DNA from: Chloroflexota bacterium
GTDB lineage: Bacteria > Chloroflexota > UBA6077 > FW602-bin22
Direction: 5' to 3'
NCBI GenBank assembly: GCA_004297775.1
Contig: SCUE01000019.1
Location: forward strand, 176,990-240,989
Length of the DNA: 64,000 nt
A program made the position numbers and the translations under genes. Shown piece after piece: positions 18,235 through 33,172 of this stretch (positions are counted from its first letter, which is position 1; each line of letters opens with the position of its first letter). The notes beneath the pieces are model-generated. The model was given only the letters and a program-made list of their open reading frames with translations. It was not told where the DNA came from and made no database searches.

Positions 18235-18562
18235 GTTTCACTTCCCGGTGAAAGCACGATACCTGACCGGTGTGGCAAGTCGGCCCGGCCGGATCGGCCA
18301 TGAACAGAACGGTGTCATCGTCGCAGTCGACCAGAATCCGTTTGATGTTCAGCACGTCACCAGACGTCTCGCCTTTCGTCCACAGTCGCTGCCGCGTCCG
18401 GCTGAAAAACGTGACGAGACCCGACTGCCGTGACTTCATCCAGGCCGCCTCGTTCATGAATCCGAGCATGAGCACCTGGCCAGTCTGATGATGCTGAACG
18501 ACCGCTGGGATCAGTCCATCAAACTTCGCGAAATCGAGTGCCACGTCGTCCAGAGTTTCCAT
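18227..18562 (-). CDS. hisI: Phosphoribosyl-AMP cyclohydrolase
   Basis: 111 residues from the ATG that gives [20 protein letters not shown], the usual HisI start. An open extension to 18736 would run through the sdh promoter and is rejected. Family motifs are complete: [27 protein letters not shown], the Mg-binding VDCDDD and the zinc ligands in [12 protein letters not shown]. It opens the purine ring of phosphoribosyl-AMP in histidine synthesis. There is no HisE domain, so that activity is encoded separately. It is cotranscribed with hisG and diverges from sdhC. Confidence 0.96.
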   Translation of the reverse strand: METLDDVALDFAKFDGLIPAVVQHHQTGQVLMLGFMNEAAWMKSRQSGLVTFFSRTRQRLWTKGETSGDVLNIKRILVDCDDDTVLFMADPAGPTCHTGQVSCFHREVKRA

Positions 18563-18652
18563 CAAGCCGATGACTGTAGGGATGCCTCCCGGGAGCGTCA
18601 ACGCAAGCGCCTGGTCAGTCGCCCCCGGCGTAATCTGCCGTCCGCGGGTCTG

Positions 18653-18682
18653 TTGTGGCTCGCTCCCTAGCCGCGCTATAGT
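18653..18682 (+). promoter_or_regulatory. Probable promoter of sdhCAB
   Basis: TTGTGG (18653-18658), an 18-base spacer and TATAGT (18677-18682) lie in the divergent gap between hisI and sdhC. A G-rich ribosome-binding site (GGGGGG, near 18697) precedes the GTG of sdhC. Confidence 0.5.
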
Positions 18683-18706
18683 GGCGACGCCTCTACGGGG
18701 GGATCC

Positions 18707-19440
18707 GTGGCCACCAGCACACTCGATAATCCGCATTCAGACACGACGCGCCGACACACATTCCTCACATCCTCGATCGGGGCGAAGCTGGTCGTCGCGA
18801 TCACGGGTCTACTTCTCCTTCTGTACCTGTTCATCCATCTAGCCGGGAATCTGCTCATTCTCCTGGGTCCGACGACCTTCAACGCCTACTCCGATTTGCT
18901 GATCAAGAATCCGCTGATCGTGCCAGTCGAGATCGGACTCGCGATCATTTTCCTCCTGCACATTTCGCGCGCACTTGCGAATTGGCGAACGAACGCGCAG
19001 GCGCGGCCTACTTCCTACTACCAGGCCTCACGACGGATGTTCGGCTACGGCTGGGCGGGTGGATCGAGCCGAAAGAGCGCGTCCTCAACGTGGATGGTCG
19101 GGTCGGGTCTTTTCACGCTGTTCTTCGTCATCGTGCACGTCCGCCAGTTCCGCTTTGGCGCCGAGTACGCGATCGTCGTCGCCGGTCGCCAGATGAACGA
19201 TCTCTATCGCATCGAGATGGAAGTGTTTTCGAATCCTCTGGTCGTCCTCGCCTACGTGTTCGCGATCATCGTCGTCGCCACACACCTCTGGCACGGCATC
19301 TCGAGCGCCTTGCAGTCACTCGGCGTCGATCATCCGCGTCTGACCGTCATCATCCTACGCGGCGGAAGGATCATCTCCTACGTGATCGCGATCGGGTTCA
19401 TCTTCGTCCCGATCTGGGCGCTCGTCACCGGCGGTCGATC

Positions 19441-19444
<4 letters not shown>
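18707..19444 (+). CDS. sdhC: Succinate dehydrogenase cytochrome b subunit (single-anchor type)
   Basis: 245 residues from a GTG with a G-rich site upstream. Five hydrophobic helices can be drawn. His residues in the membrane segments ([39 protein letters not shown]) are the likely heme b ligands. It resembles the Bacteroidetes/Chlorobi-type cytochrome b558 anchor, in which one five-helix protein replaces SdhC plus SdhD and often carries two hemes. It anchors the dehydrogenase to the membrane and passes electrons to quinone. Its stop overlaps the GTG of sdhA. Confidence 0.93.
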
Positions 19445-21426
<1,982 letters not shown>

Positions 21427-21436
21427 GCGCCGATCG

Positions 21437-22189
21437 ATGCGATTGAATCTGCTGGTGTGGCGGCAACCGAATGCCACGTCGCCTGGCAAGATGGTCCCAT
21501 ACACGCTCGAAGACATTTCGGCCGAGATGTCGTTTCTCGAAATGCTGGATGTCTTGAACGAGTCGCTCATCCGGCGTGGTGAGGAGCCGGTCGCTTTCGA
21601 TTCCGACTGCCGTGAAGGAATATGCGGATCGTGCGGCATCGTGATCGATGGCCGCGCGCACGGTCCGCTGCCGAACACCACGGCCTGTCAACTGCACTTG
21701 CGCGTTTACCACGATGGCGACACGATCACGATCGAACCGTGGCGTGCGCGCGCATTTCCGATCGTCAAGGATCTGAGCGTCGATCGCTCGGCGCTCGATC
21801 GCGTCGTCGCGGCCGGAGGATTCATTTCTGTCAACGTCGGTGGCGCGCCTCAAGCCAACGGTCTGCCAATACCGAAGCATCTTGCCGAGGCCGCGATGGA
21901 CGCGGCTGCCTGCATTCAGTGCGGCGCGTGCGTCGCGCAATGCAAGAACGCGTCGGCGGCGCTCTTCACCGGCGCAAAGATCTCCCACCTGGCGCTGCTG
22001 CCGCAGGGCGAAGCCGAGCGCGTCTCACGCGCCCGCGCCATGGTTCGGCAGATGGATCTAGAAGGATTCGGTTCGTGCTCGAATGAGGGCGAATGCGAAG
22101 CGGTGTGCCCGAAGGGCATCCGCATCAGCAGCATCGCTCGTATGAATCGCGAATTCATCGGCGCGAGTCTCTCCGGCTGGGCCAGCTAG
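21437..22189 (+). CDS. sdhB: Succinate dehydrogenase iron-sulfur subunit
   Basis: 250 residues from the ATG giving MRLNLLVW. The frame is open back to 21251 inside sdhA, which I reject. The N-terminal ferredoxin domain binds [2Fe-2S] through [10 protein letters not shown] and a later Cys (TTACQLHL). The C-terminal domain has [11 protein letters not shown] plus [15 protein letters not shown] for the [4Fe-4S] and [3Fe-4S]-type clusters. It relays electrons from SdhA to the heme anchor. The gene is the last of sdhCAB and converges with mdh across a 39-base gap that holds a hairpin. Confidence 0.96.
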   Translation: MRLNLLVWRQPNATSPGKMVPYTLEDISAEMSFLEMLDVLNESLIRRGEEPVAFDSDCREGICGSCGIVIDGRAHGPLPNTTACQLHLRVYHDGDTITIEPWRARAFPIVKDLSVDRSALDRVVAAGGFISVNVGGAPQANGLPIPKHLAEAAMDAAACIQCGACVAQCKNASAALFTGAKISHLALLPQGEAERVSRARAMVRQMDLEGFGSCSNEGECEAVCPKGIRISSIARMNREFIGASLSGWAS

Positions 22190-22222
22190 CGCCGACGACG
22201 GGCCAGTCAGCCCATGTCGGCG
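22190..22222. terminator. Hairpin between convergent sdhB and mdh
   Basis: CGCCGAC (22190-22196) pairs with GTCGGCG (22216-22222), and GGGC (22200-22203) with GCCC (22210-22213) inside. There is no T tract on either strand, so a bidirectional termination role is plausible but not certain. Confidence 0.4.
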
Positions 22223-22228
22223 AAGCCC

Positions 22229-24252
<2,024 letters not shown>

Positions 24253-24291
24253 CGCGGCAGATCTCCTTGCGCGTGAGTCGGGCTAGATGGA

Positions 24292-25416
24292 TCAGCCGCG
24301 ATCGGCGATCGGAGCGAACGTGCGTCCACGGTGGCCGATGTAGTCGGATCGCGGACGAATCAGACGATTGTGCGCGTACTGTTCCAGGACGTGGGCGGAC
24401 CAACCGGCGATACGGCCGACCGCGAAAATCGGCGTGAAGAGCGGACCAGGCACGCCCAGGGCCGTGTACGTCGAAGCTGAGTAGAAGTCGACGTTGGGGA
24501 AGAGCTTGCGATCCTCGGCCATGACCTTCTCGATTTCGACCGAGATCTCGTACAAGGACATGTCACCCTGAGCGGCGGCGAGTGCGCGAGACATCTTCTT
24601 CAGTTCCGCCGCGCGCGGATCGTACGTCTTGTAGACGCGATGGCCGAATCCCATGATGCGTTCGTGTCGATCCAGAGCGGCGCGCACCCATGGCGCGGCG
24701 CGCTCCGGAGTCCCGATTTCGCGCAGCATCTTGATCGCACCGGAATTGGCGCCGCCGTGGAGTGGCCCGAACAGCGCGCCGAGCGCCGATGTGATTGACG
24801 AGTAGTAGTCGGACAGCGTGGCAGCGGTGACGCGGGCCACGAATGTCGAGGCGTTGAACTCGTGGTCGGCGTGCAGGATGAGAGCGACATCGAAGACGTG
24901 CTCCGTCACCTCATCCGGCCACTCACCGTGCAGCAGGTACAGGAAATTCGCCGCGATCGTCGCATCGGGGCTCGGTTCGAGCGGATCGACACCCTCAGAC
25001 ACCCGATGAACCGCCGCGACGAGTGGTCCCATCTGCGCGGTGGCGCGAATGGCCTTGCGCCAACTCGCCTCGATCGAATTGTCATCTCGGTCCGGGTCGT
25101 AAACCGCCATGGCTGAGAACGCCGTCCGCAGCAGCGGATTCGGCGGCGTGCCACGCGGGAACGAATGCAACAGATCGATAATCGGCTTGGGCAGCGCCAT
25201 GTTTGCGCCCAACTGCGCGCGAAGTTCGGCAAGTTGCGACCGCGTCGGCAACTCTCCATGCCAGAGGAGATGCGTGACCTCCTCGAACGTCGAATGTTCC
25301 GCAAGATCGTGGATGTCGTAACCACGATAGATGAGCACGCCGTTGATGCCATCGACGTCGCAAATAGCGGACGACGCGGCAACGACGCCTTCAAGACCCT
25401 TGTCGGCTACGGACAT
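24292..25416 (-). CDS. gltA: Citrate synthase
   Basis: 374 residues from the ATG giving MSVADKGLEGVV, preceded by GGAGGGG; an open extension to 25815 overlaps tpiA and is rejected. Catalytic signatures are clear: His in LHADHEFNAS, GPLHGGANSGA with the second His, and GFGHRVYKTYDPRA, plus the catalytic Asp in NVDFYSAS. It has the shorter length of the Gram-positive/archaeal type II-like dimeric enzyme, not the 420-residue hexameric form. It condenses acetyl-CoA and oxaloacetate. The 25-base gap from tpiA ties glycolysis and TCA genes into one run. Confidence 0.96.
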   Translation of the reverse strand: MSVADKGLEGVVAASSAICDVDGINGVLIYRGYDIHDLAEHSTFEEVTHLLWHGELPTRSQLAELRAQLGANMALPKPIIDLLHSFPRGTPPNPLLRTAFSAMAVYDPDRDDNSIEASWRKAIRATAQMGPLVAAVHRVSEGVDPLEPSPDATIAANFLYLLHGEWPDEVTEHVFDVALILHADHEFNASTFVARVTAATLSDYYSSITSALGALFGPLHGGANSGAIKMLREIGTPERAAPWVRAALDRHERIMGFGHRVYKTYDPRAAELKKMSRALAAAQGDMSLYEISVEIEKVMAEDRKLFPNVDFYSASTYTALGVPGPLFTPIFAVGRIAGWSAHVLEQYAHNRLIRPRSDYIGHRGRTFAPIADRG

Positions 25417-25441
25417 TACCCCTCCGATCGACGACTGGCGA

Positions 25442-26194
25442 TTATACCCGCGCCGCCGCGGCGACAATCCGGGCGAAGTCCTCCGCCTTGAGACTGGCTC
25501 CACCAACGAGTGCACCATCGATATCGCTCTGGCTGAATAGTTCGCGCGCGTTCGCGGCCGTGACGCTGCCGCCGTAAAGAATGCGCGTCGCGTCGGCCGA
25601 TTCGCGACTCCACGTCGCTGCGACGACGCTGCGCATTCCGCGAATGACATCGTTCGCGCCGAACGCGGTCGCGGCGCGCCCCGTCCCAATCGCCCAGATT
25701 GGCTCGTAGGCGATGACGAGATCCGCGGTTGGCGCGATGCCGTCGAGCGCGCCACGAACCTGTGTCGCGACGACTGTCGCGGTTTGGCCCGCTTCGTACT
25801 GGCCCAGGTTCTCACCGACGCAGACGATTGGGATCAGCCCGACCGCGATCGCGGCCCGGATCTTGCGATTCACGGTCGCGTCGGTTTCGCCGAAGTACTG
25901 GCGGCGCTCCGAGTGCCCAACGATCACGTACTGACAGAGGTCGTTGAGCATTCCGGCCGATACCTCGCCCGTGAACGCGCCCTTCGACTCCCAGTGAAGG
26001 TCTTGCGCACCGACGTGAAGCCCGCTGCCTCGCACACGGTCTGCGACCGTCGCGATCGAGATGAACGGCGGGCATACGACCCGGTCGACCGACCCATGGG
26101 CCGCGACTCCGACCGCGACCGCCTCGCTCAGAGCGATCGCTTCGGGAAGCGTCGTGTTCATTTTCCAATTCCCTGCGACGATCGGACGACGCAT
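25442..26194 (-). CDS. tpiA: Triosephosphate isomerase
   Basis: 250 residues from the ATG in [17 protein letters not shown] one codon earlier is also open. Lys in GNWKMN binds substrate, the electrophilic His is in IVGHSERR, and the catalytic base Glu is in VIAYEPIWAIGTG. The phosphate-binding loop near the C-terminus is ILYGGSVTAAN. It interconverts dihydroxyacetone phosphate and glyceraldehyde 3-phosphate. The start overlaps the pgk stop (TGATG). Confidence 0.97.
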   Translation of the reverse strand: MRRPIVAGNWKMNTTLPEAIALSEAVAVGVAAHGSVDRVVCPPFISIATVADRVRGSGLHVGAQDLHWESKGAFTGEVSAGMLNDLCQYVIVGHSERRQYFGETDATVNRKIRAAIAVGLIPIVCVGENLGQYEAGQTATVVATQVRGALDGIAPTADLVIAYEPIWAIGTGRAATAFGANDVIRGMRSVVAATWSRESADATRILYGGSVTAANARELFSQSDIDGALVGGASLKAEDFARIVAAAARV

Positions 26195-27366
26195 CAATTC
26201 ACCTCCAGCGCGGCAATGCCAGGCAGGGCTCGCCCCTCGATGAACTCGAGAGCCGCGCCGCCTCCGGTCGAAACGTGGCTCATCTGACTCGAAACGCCGG
26301 CCGCTTCGACGGCGGCGACGAGGTCACCGCCACCGATAACGGTTGTTGCCTGGGTCGTCGCCAGGACTTGGGCAACGGCGCGCGTCCCGGCATCGAATGG
26401 CGGAACCTCATACGCGCCTAAGGGTCCGTTCCACAGGACGGTTCCCGCGGCGCGCAGCACGTGCGTCCACCGCGCGATCGTACGCGGACCGATGTCGAGG
26501 CCGGCGATCTCGTCCGGCACTTTGTCGGCGTCCACAATTGATGTCGCGACTCCGGCGACAAGCCGTTCCGCGCCGACCGCGTCGACCGGGAGAATGATCT
26601 TCGACCCGCCATCGCTCAGAATCGCGCGCGCAACATCCAGTTGGTCATCCTCGACGAACGACCCCCCGACCGCCGCGCCGCGCGCCTTCAGCATCGTGAA
26701 TGCCATCGCTCCGCCGATGAGGAGAGTGTCCACCCTCGGCAGGAGATTGCCCAGCACGCCGATCTTGGTCGAGATCTTGGATCCGCCGACGATCGCGACG
26801 AATGGACGGCGTGGTCGGTCCAGCGCGGCGGTCAAAGCGGCGATCTCTCGTTCCAGGAGTAGTCCGGCCGCCGATGGCAACAGGGCGGCCACGCCGGCGG
26901 TTGACGCGTGGGCCCGATGGGCCGTGCCGAATGCGTCGTTGACGTACCGCTCCGCCAGAGCCGCCAAGTCGCGGGCGAACGCGGGATCGTTCGCTTCCTC
27001 ACCAGCGTAATAGCGCACGTTCTCGAGCAGCGCCACGTCCCCGTCTCTCAGGCCGCTGACTGCGCGGCGCGCGCTTTCGCCGACGCAATCTTCCGCAAAT
27101 GCGACCGGAGCGCCGATCAGGCGCGCAAGTTGTTCGGCGACCGGCTTGAGGCTGTACGTCGGAACGCGTTGGCCCTCCGGGCGTCCCAGGTGAGAAACCA
27201 GAATGACGCGAGCACCGGCGCCTCGAAGCGCCGCGATCGTCGGCAACGTCGCGCGAATCCGCGTGTCGTCGAGCACTGCGCCGTCTGGCGCAAGGGGCAC
27301 GTTGAAGTCGACGCGCACGAGGACGCGCCGACCGGCGACGTCGAGGTCGCCGAGCGTTCGCCTCAA
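26194..27366 (-). CDS. pgk: Phosphoglycerate kinase
   Basis: 390 residues from a TTG that overlaps the gap stop (TTGA). The TTG is chosen because the product then starts [22 protein letters not shown], the conserved N-terminus, whereas the longer frame to 27444 lies inside gap. Typical blocks follow: [34 protein letters not shown], and a C-terminal [10 protein letters not shown] with the ATP-binding Gly run [10 protein letters not shown]. It makes ATP from 1,3-bisphosphoglycerate or runs backward in gluconeogenesis. The overlaps with gap and tpiA indicate coupled translation of the three. Confidence 0.97.
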   Translation of the reverse strand: MRRTLGDLDVAGRRVLVRVDFNVPLAPDGAVLDDTRIRATLPTIAALRGAGARVILVSHLGRPEGQRVPTYSLKPVAEQLARLIGAPVAFAEDCVGESARRAVSGLRDGDVALLENVRYYAGEEANDPAFARDLAALAERYVNDAFGTAHRAHASTAGVAALLPSAAGLLLEREIAALTAALDRPRRPFVAIVGGSKISTKIGVLGNLLPRVDTLLIGGAMAFTMLKARGAAVGGSFVEDDQLDVARAILSDGGSKIILPVDAVGAERLVAGVATSIVDADKVPDEIAGLDIGPRTIARWTHVLRAAGTVLWNGPLGAYEVPPFDAGTRAVAQVLATTQATTVIGGGDLVAAVEAAGVSSQMSHVSTGGGAALEFIEGRALPGIAALEVN

Positions 27367-28376
27367 AGGCCGCGGGCACCGAGATAGGCGACGAGGTCCG
27401 CGACGCGGCAGCTGTAGCCCCATTCGTTGTCGTACCAAGAGCACACCTTGACCATCGAACCATCTATGACCAGCGTCAGGGCGCTGTCGACGATCGACGA
27501 GGCGGGATTGCCGCGAAAGTCGGTCGAGACGAGCGGTTCTTCGCAGTAGGCGAGGTACCCGCGCATTGTCGTTTCAGCCGCGGCCTTCAGCGCGCCGTTG
27601 ACTTCATCGACCGTCGTCGGCCGCTCGACGTCCGCGACAAAATCGACCATCGACACGGTCGGCGTCGGCACGCGCATCGCGATCCCGTGAAACTTCCCCT
27701 TCAATTCCGGGATCACGAGTGCCACCGCGCGGGCAGCGCCGGTGGACGTTGGAATGATGTTCTGCGCCGCCGCGCGTGCTCGACGAGGGTCTTCGTGGGC
27801 GACATCGAGAATGCGCTGATCGTTCGTATATGCGTGGACCGTCGTCATGAGACCTCGGATGATGCCGAACGAATCGTTGATCACCTTCGCGACCGGCGCC
27901 AGACAGTTCGTCGTACACGACGCGTTCGAGATGATGTGGTGCTTTGCCGGATCGTAGGCCGACTCGTTCACACCGAGAACGAGCGTGACGTCCTCGCCGT
28001 TGGCGGGCGCGCTGATCACGACCTTTTTCGCGCCGGCTGCGCGATGGGCCGATGCCTTCTCGGCGTTGGTAAACAGGCCGGTCGATTCGACCACGACGTC
28101 GATTCCGAGTGCCTTCCACGGCAGTTGCGCCGGATCTCGCTCGGACACGATGCGGATCTCGTGGCCGTCAATCACCATCGTCGAGTCGGTCGCGGAAACG
28201 TTTCCCGCGAAGATGCCGTAGGTCGAGTCGTACTTGAAAAGGTGGGCATTCTTCTTCGGCGTGGTCAGGTCGTTGATGGCGACAACCTCGATCTCGCCTG
28301 GGTGGCGCTCCAGGCACGCCTTCAGAACTTGCCGGCCGATGCGGCCGAATCCGTTGATGCCGACGCGGACAGTCAT
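27363..28376 (-). CDS. gap: Glyceraldehyde-3-phosphate dehydrogenase, type I
   Basis: 337 residues starting [18 protein letters not shown] (NAD(P)-binding GxGxxG). The catalytic Cys is in [15 protein letters not shown] and its His partner in the [10 protein letters not shown] region onward. The segment [11 protein letters not shown] is typical. It oxidatively phosphorylates glyceraldehyde 3-phosphate. A strong AAGGAGC site lies 10 bases before the ATG. It sits between eno (12-base gap) and pgk (overlap). Confidence 0.97.
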   Translation of the reverse strand: MTVRVGINGFGRIGRQVLKACLERHPGEIEVVAINDLTTPKKNAHLFKYDSTYGIFAGNVSATDSTMVIDGHEIRIVSERDPAQLPWKALGIDVVVESTGLFTNAEKASAHRAAGAKKVVISAPANGEDVTLVLGVNESAYDPAKHHIISNASCTTNCLAPVAKVINDSFGIIRGLMTTVHAYTNDQRILDVAHEDPRRARAAAQNIIPTSTGAARAVALVIPELKGKFHGIAMRVPTPTVSMVDFVADVERPTTVDEVNGALKAAAETTMRGYLAYCEEPLVSTDFRGNPASSIVDSALTLVIDGSMVKVCSWYDNEWGYSCRVADLVAYLGARGL

Positions 28377-28388
28377 GCAAGCTGCTCC

Positions 28389-29690
<1,302 letters not shown>

Positions 29691-31034
29691 TTACAGAATC
29701 AGGCCGAACATCAAATCGGCCACATTGGTATTGGTCGGACCCGTCTTGATGAGATCGCCGATCCGACCGAAGAATCCGTTGCTGTCGTTGTCTGCCAGTG
29801 CCGAGGCCGCGTCCAGGCCGAGCGCTCGCGCGCGGGTGAGTGTGTCGCCGCCGCAAATCGCGCCAGCCGCGTCGGTTGGTCCATCTACACCGTCAGTGGT
29901 GAATGCGACGATGAAAGTATTCTGAAGCCCGTCGATCTTGGTTGCGGCGGACAGCGCCAATTCCTGGGCTCGTCCACCGCGGCCCCGCCCCCGCACGGTG
30001 ACGGTCGTCTCACCGGACAGGATCACGCAGGCCGGTCGCGCAACGGGGCCATCGTGCAGGGCGACCTCCCGCGCGATCGCGGCGAGGACGATACCGACCT
30101 CCCGCGCTTCGCCCTCAACGTAGGTAGACACCAGAAGGGTGTTGAGTCCCCGCGCTTCGGCCGCTCGCGCGAGCGCCTTGGCCGCGATCCGGTTGCTACC
30201 GACGACGATGTTGTATGTCCGGTCGAAGGCAGAATCCGATGGTTTCGGTGTCTCAGGTTCGGCGCCGGAAGCACCACGTTCCAGATGCGCCGCGATGGTC
30301 GACGGAATCCTGCCTTCGATCGAATTGGCCCGCAGGACCGCCAGCGCGTCGGCATACGTCGTCGCGTCCGGAACGGTCGGCCCGGATGCGATCGTGTCGA
30401 GGGGCGATCCGACGACGTCGGATAGGACGAGGCTCACCACGCGAGCAGGGTACGCCGCGCGGGCGAGATTGCCACCTTTCGCGCGCGACAAGTGTTTGCG
30501 AACCGTGTTGATCTCGTTGATTGTGGCGCCGGATCGGAGCAACTGATCGGTCAAGCGTCGCTTGTCGGCCAGCGTGACGCCTTCCACCGGCGCGACCATG
30601 AGCGCGGATCCGCCGCCGGAGAATAGGCAGACGACTAAGTCACGCTCTCCGGCGGATGCGCACAGATCGAGAATCTGTCGGGCGCCTTCGACACCACGGT
30701 CATCGGGAATCGGATGACCCGCCTCGATGCAGCGAACGCGCTTCGTCAGCGTCGAATTTCCGTATCGAACGCTGATCACACCGTCGGCGATGCGGTCGCC
30801 GAGTATCTCTTCGATCGCGACCGCCATCGGCGCCGTCGCCTTCCCAGCGCCGACCACGAACACACGGTCGATTTCGCTCAGATCGATTCGTTCGGTTCCA
30901 ACCATCAGGATGTCGCCTTCGCGCCGAGCGTGGCGGCGAACGGCTGAGGCAGGCTCGACCGCGGCCAATGCTGCCTTTACAAGATCGAGGGCGATGAGCG
31001 TCGAAGCGCGCGATTCGCGCGATGCGTTAGGCAC
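29691..31034 (-). CDS. Glycerate 2-kinase (GckA, MOFRL family)
   Basis: 447 residues from a GTG. The frame remains open to 31226 but that would cross the divergent promoter region and the start of the cysteine desulfurase, so I use the GTG just before the first family-like helix (STLIALDLVKAALAAVEPAS). The N-terminal DUF4147 domain has VFVVGAGKATAPMA, CLFSGGGSALMVAP and INTVRKHLSRAKGG. The C-terminal MOFRL domain has CVILSGETTVTVRGRGRGGRAQELAL and FTTDGVDGPTDAAGA. The family phosphorylates D-glycerate, usually to 2-phosphoglycerate. It heads the run with eno 12 bases behind, which fits that product. The exact start is uncertain. Confidence 0.88.
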   Translation of the reverse strand: MPNASRESRASTLIALDLVKAALAAVEPASAVRRHARREGDILMVGTERIDLSEIDRVFVVGAGKATAPMAVAIEEILGDRIADGVISVRYGNSTLTKRVRCIEAGHPIPDDRGVEGARQILDLCASAGERDLVVCLFSGGGSALMVAPVEGVTLADKRRLTDQLLRSGATINEINTVRKHLSRAKGGNLARAAYPARVVSLVLSDVVGSPLDTIASGPTVPDATTYADALAVLRANSIEGRIPSTIAAHLERGASGAEPETPKPSDSAFDRTYNIVVGSNRIAAKALARAAEARGLNTLLVSTYVEGEAREVGIVLAAIAREVALHDGPVARPACVILSGETTVTVRGRGRGGRAQELALSAATKIDGLQNTFIVAFTTDGVDGPTDAAGAICGGDTLTRARALGLDAASALADNDSNGFFGRIGDLIKTGPTNTNVADLMFGLIL

Positions 31035-31111
31035 GTCACAATGGTTCTTGAGGTCTGTTCCTGCGTTCCTGGGCAGCCTTTGGTGGGCCCGCGGAAGTCT
31101 AGCACTCCCTG

Positions 31112-31117
31112 TAGAAT
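31112..31117 (+). promoter_or_regulatory. -10 box (TAGAAT) six bases before the cysteine desulfurase start
   Basis: TAGAAT ends 6 bases before the GTG at 31124, so the transcript would begin at or next to the start codon and have no leader. No Shine-Dalgarno sequence is present. A divergent -10 candidate for the glycerate kinase (TAGACT, minus strand 31096-31101) overlaps this region. Confidence 0.5.
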
Positions 31118-31123
31118 CTCTCG

Positions 31124-32296
31124 GTGGACCAACCGGTCTACCTCGATCACGCCGCGACGACTCCGCTCGCGCCAGAAGTCCTGGATGCGATGATGCCGTA
31201 CTTGCGCGACGATTTTGGGAACCCATCCAGCATCTACGGCCTGGCGCGCGGGGCGCGCCGCGCGATCGACGCCGCGCGAGATAGCGTCGCCGAAGATCTC
31301 GGTTGCCGCCCGGGCGAGATCATCTTCACCAGTGGTGGGACCGAGAGCGTCAACCTGGCGATCAAGGGCGTCGCCTCGGCTAACCGGAAGAAAGGGCGCC
31401 ATATCGTCACGACGCGTGTCGAGCATCTGGCGGTCATCAATTCGTGCGAATACCTCGAACGGCAGGGATTCGAAGTGTCGTACGTCGGTGTCGATCGGTT
31501 CGGTGCGGTCAGCCCTGACGCGATCGCCAGCGCGATACGCTCGGACACGGCGCTCGTGTCCGTGCAACTGTTCAATAATGAGATCGGCACACTGCAGCCG
31601 GTCGTGCGTATTGGCGAGATTGCTCGCGGGCGAGCGGTGCCGCTGCACGTCGATGCCTGCCAGGCGGCGGGCACGCTCGCGCTCGATGTTGAGGAACTTC
31701 GCGCCGATCTCCTGAGCCTTTCCGCTCACAAGTTCTACGGCCCGAAGGGTTCAGGCGCGTTGTATGTTCGACGCGGCACGCCGTTTCAGCCAGTCCAGCA
31801 CGGCGGGTCGAACGAGCGCGGTCGCCGCGCGGGAACGGAGAGCGTGGCCGGGATCGTTGGGTGCGCGACCGCGCTGCGTCTCGCGGCGCGCGATCGTTCG
31901 GACGCGAATCGCTACATCGCAACGATCCGGGATTCGCTGGTGGAGGGCGTCCTCGGGCGTGTTGCGGGGGCGCAGTTGACCGGGCATCCCACCGAGAGGC
32001 ATCCGGCGTTCGCCAGTTTCGTGTTTGATGGAATCGAGGGTGAGTCGATGCTGTTGGCGCTCGATGCGCGTGGCATCTACGCGTCGAGCGGCGCGGCTTG
32101 CACGTCAGGGACCCTCGAACCATCGCACGTGCTGACCGCCATCGGACTACCGGCGAACCTGGCCCACGGTAGCCTTCGTTTGACCACTGGTCTGACGAAC
32201 ACCCCTGAACAGGTTCCGTTCGTGGTCGACCAGTTGGTGGCGATCGTCGAAAAGTTGAGATCACTGGCACCGAAGCGTCGAACAGGGAGATCGTGA
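31124..32296 (+). CDS. Cysteine desulfurase (NifS/IscS type)
   Basis: 390 residues from a GTG. It removes sulfur from L-cysteine with pyridoxal phosphate, forming an enzyme persulfide for Fe-S cluster, tRNA thiolation or molybdopterin pathways. VYLDHAATTPLAPEV is the usual N-terminus. Lys203 in SLSAHKFYGPKG binds PLP, and Cys326 in SSGAACTSGTLEPSHVL is the persulfide carrier. The loop length fits the group I IscS/NifS enzymes. No IscU or mnmA lies alongside; the downstream gene is an SDR overlapping the stop. A NifS-type enzyme could also supply sulfur to the tungsten/molybdenum cofactor used by the oxidoreductase at 33173. Confidence 0.94.
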   Translation: MDQPVYLDHAATTPLAPEVLDAMMPYLRDDFGNPSSIYGLARGARRAIDAARDSVAEDLGCRPGEIIFTSGGTESVNLAIKGVASANRKKGRHIVTTRVEHLAVINSCEYLERQGFEVSYVGVDRFGAVSPDAIASAIRSDTALVSVQLFNNEIGTLQPVVRIGEIARGRAVPLHVDACQAAGTLALDVEELRADLLSLSAHKFYGPKGSGALYVRRGTPFQPVQHGGSNERGRRAGTESVAGIVGCATALRLAARDRSDANRYIATIRDSLVEGVLGRVAGAQLTGHPTERHPAFASFVFDGIEGESMLLALDARGIYASSGAACTSGTLEPSHVLTAIGLPANLAHGSLRLTTGLTNTPEQVPFVVDQLVAIVEKLRSLAPKRRTGRS

Positions 32297-33078
32297 TGGC
32301 GGGTCGTCTTGCCGGAAAGACCGCGATCGTCGCGGGTGCGGGGTCGAGCGGTCCCGGTGTAGGAAACGGCAAGGCCACCGCCGTGCTCTTTGCGAGGGAA
32401 GGCGCGAGAGTCGTGTGCGCCGACATTTCGGTCGATCGCGCGCAGGAGACAGTCGACCTCATACACGCGGAAGGCGGCTCGGCATCGGCGGTCGGCGCGG
32501 ATATTACGAAGGCAGACGACTGCACCCGACTGGTCGCTCGGGCGCAGTCTGAATTCGGTGGCCTCACTATCCTTCATAACAATGTGGGCATCGCCTCACG
32601 CACCCGTTTGCGCGACATCACCGAGGACGAGTGGGATCGCGTCCTCAGTGTCGACCTGAAGTCGGCGATGCTGATCGCGCGCGCGGCCGTGCCGGCCATC
32701 GCCGAGGCCGGCGGCGGTTCGATCGTGAACGTGTCCTCCGTCGCGGCGCTGCGGACGACGCCACTGACGGCTTACGCGGCGGCGAAGGCGGGCATGATCG
32801 GATTGTCGATCTCGCTGGCCGGTCAACTCGCGAGCGATCGCATCCGCGTCAATTGCATCGCGCCGGGTCTCGTCTACACGCCGATGGTGGCGGGCGGGAT
32901 GACGGCCGAGGTACGCGAACGACGGCGGCTCTCTGCCCTGATCGAGGACGAGGGTACGCCGTGGGATGTCGCCTGGGCGGCGGTATTCCTGGCCAGCGAC
33001 GAAGCGCGCTGGGTAACCGGCCAAACGATCGCGATCGATGGCGGTTTCACGGTCACCTCTCGAGACTACGCGCTGTAG
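32296..33078 (+). CDS. Short-chain dehydrogenase/reductase
   Basis: 260 residues from the ATG in MAGRLAGKTAIVAG, which overlaps the preceding stop as TGATG. The coenzyme loop reads AGAGSSGPGVGNG, a longer variant of TGxxxGxG. The ADISVD segment with Asp after strand 2 favours NAD+ over NADP+. The catalytic set is present: Ser in VNVSSVAAL, Tyr and Lys in YAAAKAG, and NNVG. The C-terminal ADG-like segment GQTIAIDGGFT is typical. The substrate is unknown. It is translationally coupled to the cysteine desulfurase, an association with no obvious pathway meaning. Confidence 0.93.
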   Translation: MAGRLAGKTAIVAGAGSSGPGVGNGKATAVLFAREGARVVCADISVDRAQETVDLIHAEGGSASAVGADITKADDCTRLVARAQSEFGGLTILHNNVGIASRTRLRDITEDEWDRVLSVDLKSAMLIARAAVPAIAEAGGGSIVNVSSVAALRTTPLTAYAAAKAGMIGLSISLAGQLASDRIRVNCIAPGLVYTPMVAGGMTAEVRERRRLSALIEDEGTPWDVAWAAVFLASDEARWVTGQTIAIDGGFTVTSRDYAL

Positions 33079-33122
33079 AAGGTGGTCGAAAAGTCGCGAG
33101 TCCACATCGCGGTTGGCCGGGG

Positions 33123-33128
33123 TAGAAT
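33123..33128 (+). promoter_or_regulatory. Probable -10 box (TAGAAT) for the aldehyde oxidoreductase gene
   Basis: TAGAAT lies 44 bases before the ATG, which has a strong GAGAAGGAG ribosome-binding site. No good -35 match is seen. Confidence 0.4.
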
Positions 33129-33172
33129 GCGCCGCGAGCGCGATGAGGCGTTCGGCGAGAAGGAGTGTGCGA

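Noticed and set aside
18982..19440. N-terminal extension of sdhA into sdhC
   Set aside because: The extension has no similarity to flavoprotein subunits and overlaps the five-helix anchor; the GTG at 19441 gives the standard start.
31572..32567. Long minus-strand frame opposite the cysteine desulfurase
   Set aside because: Shadow frame; Pro/Arg-rich with no recognisable motif.
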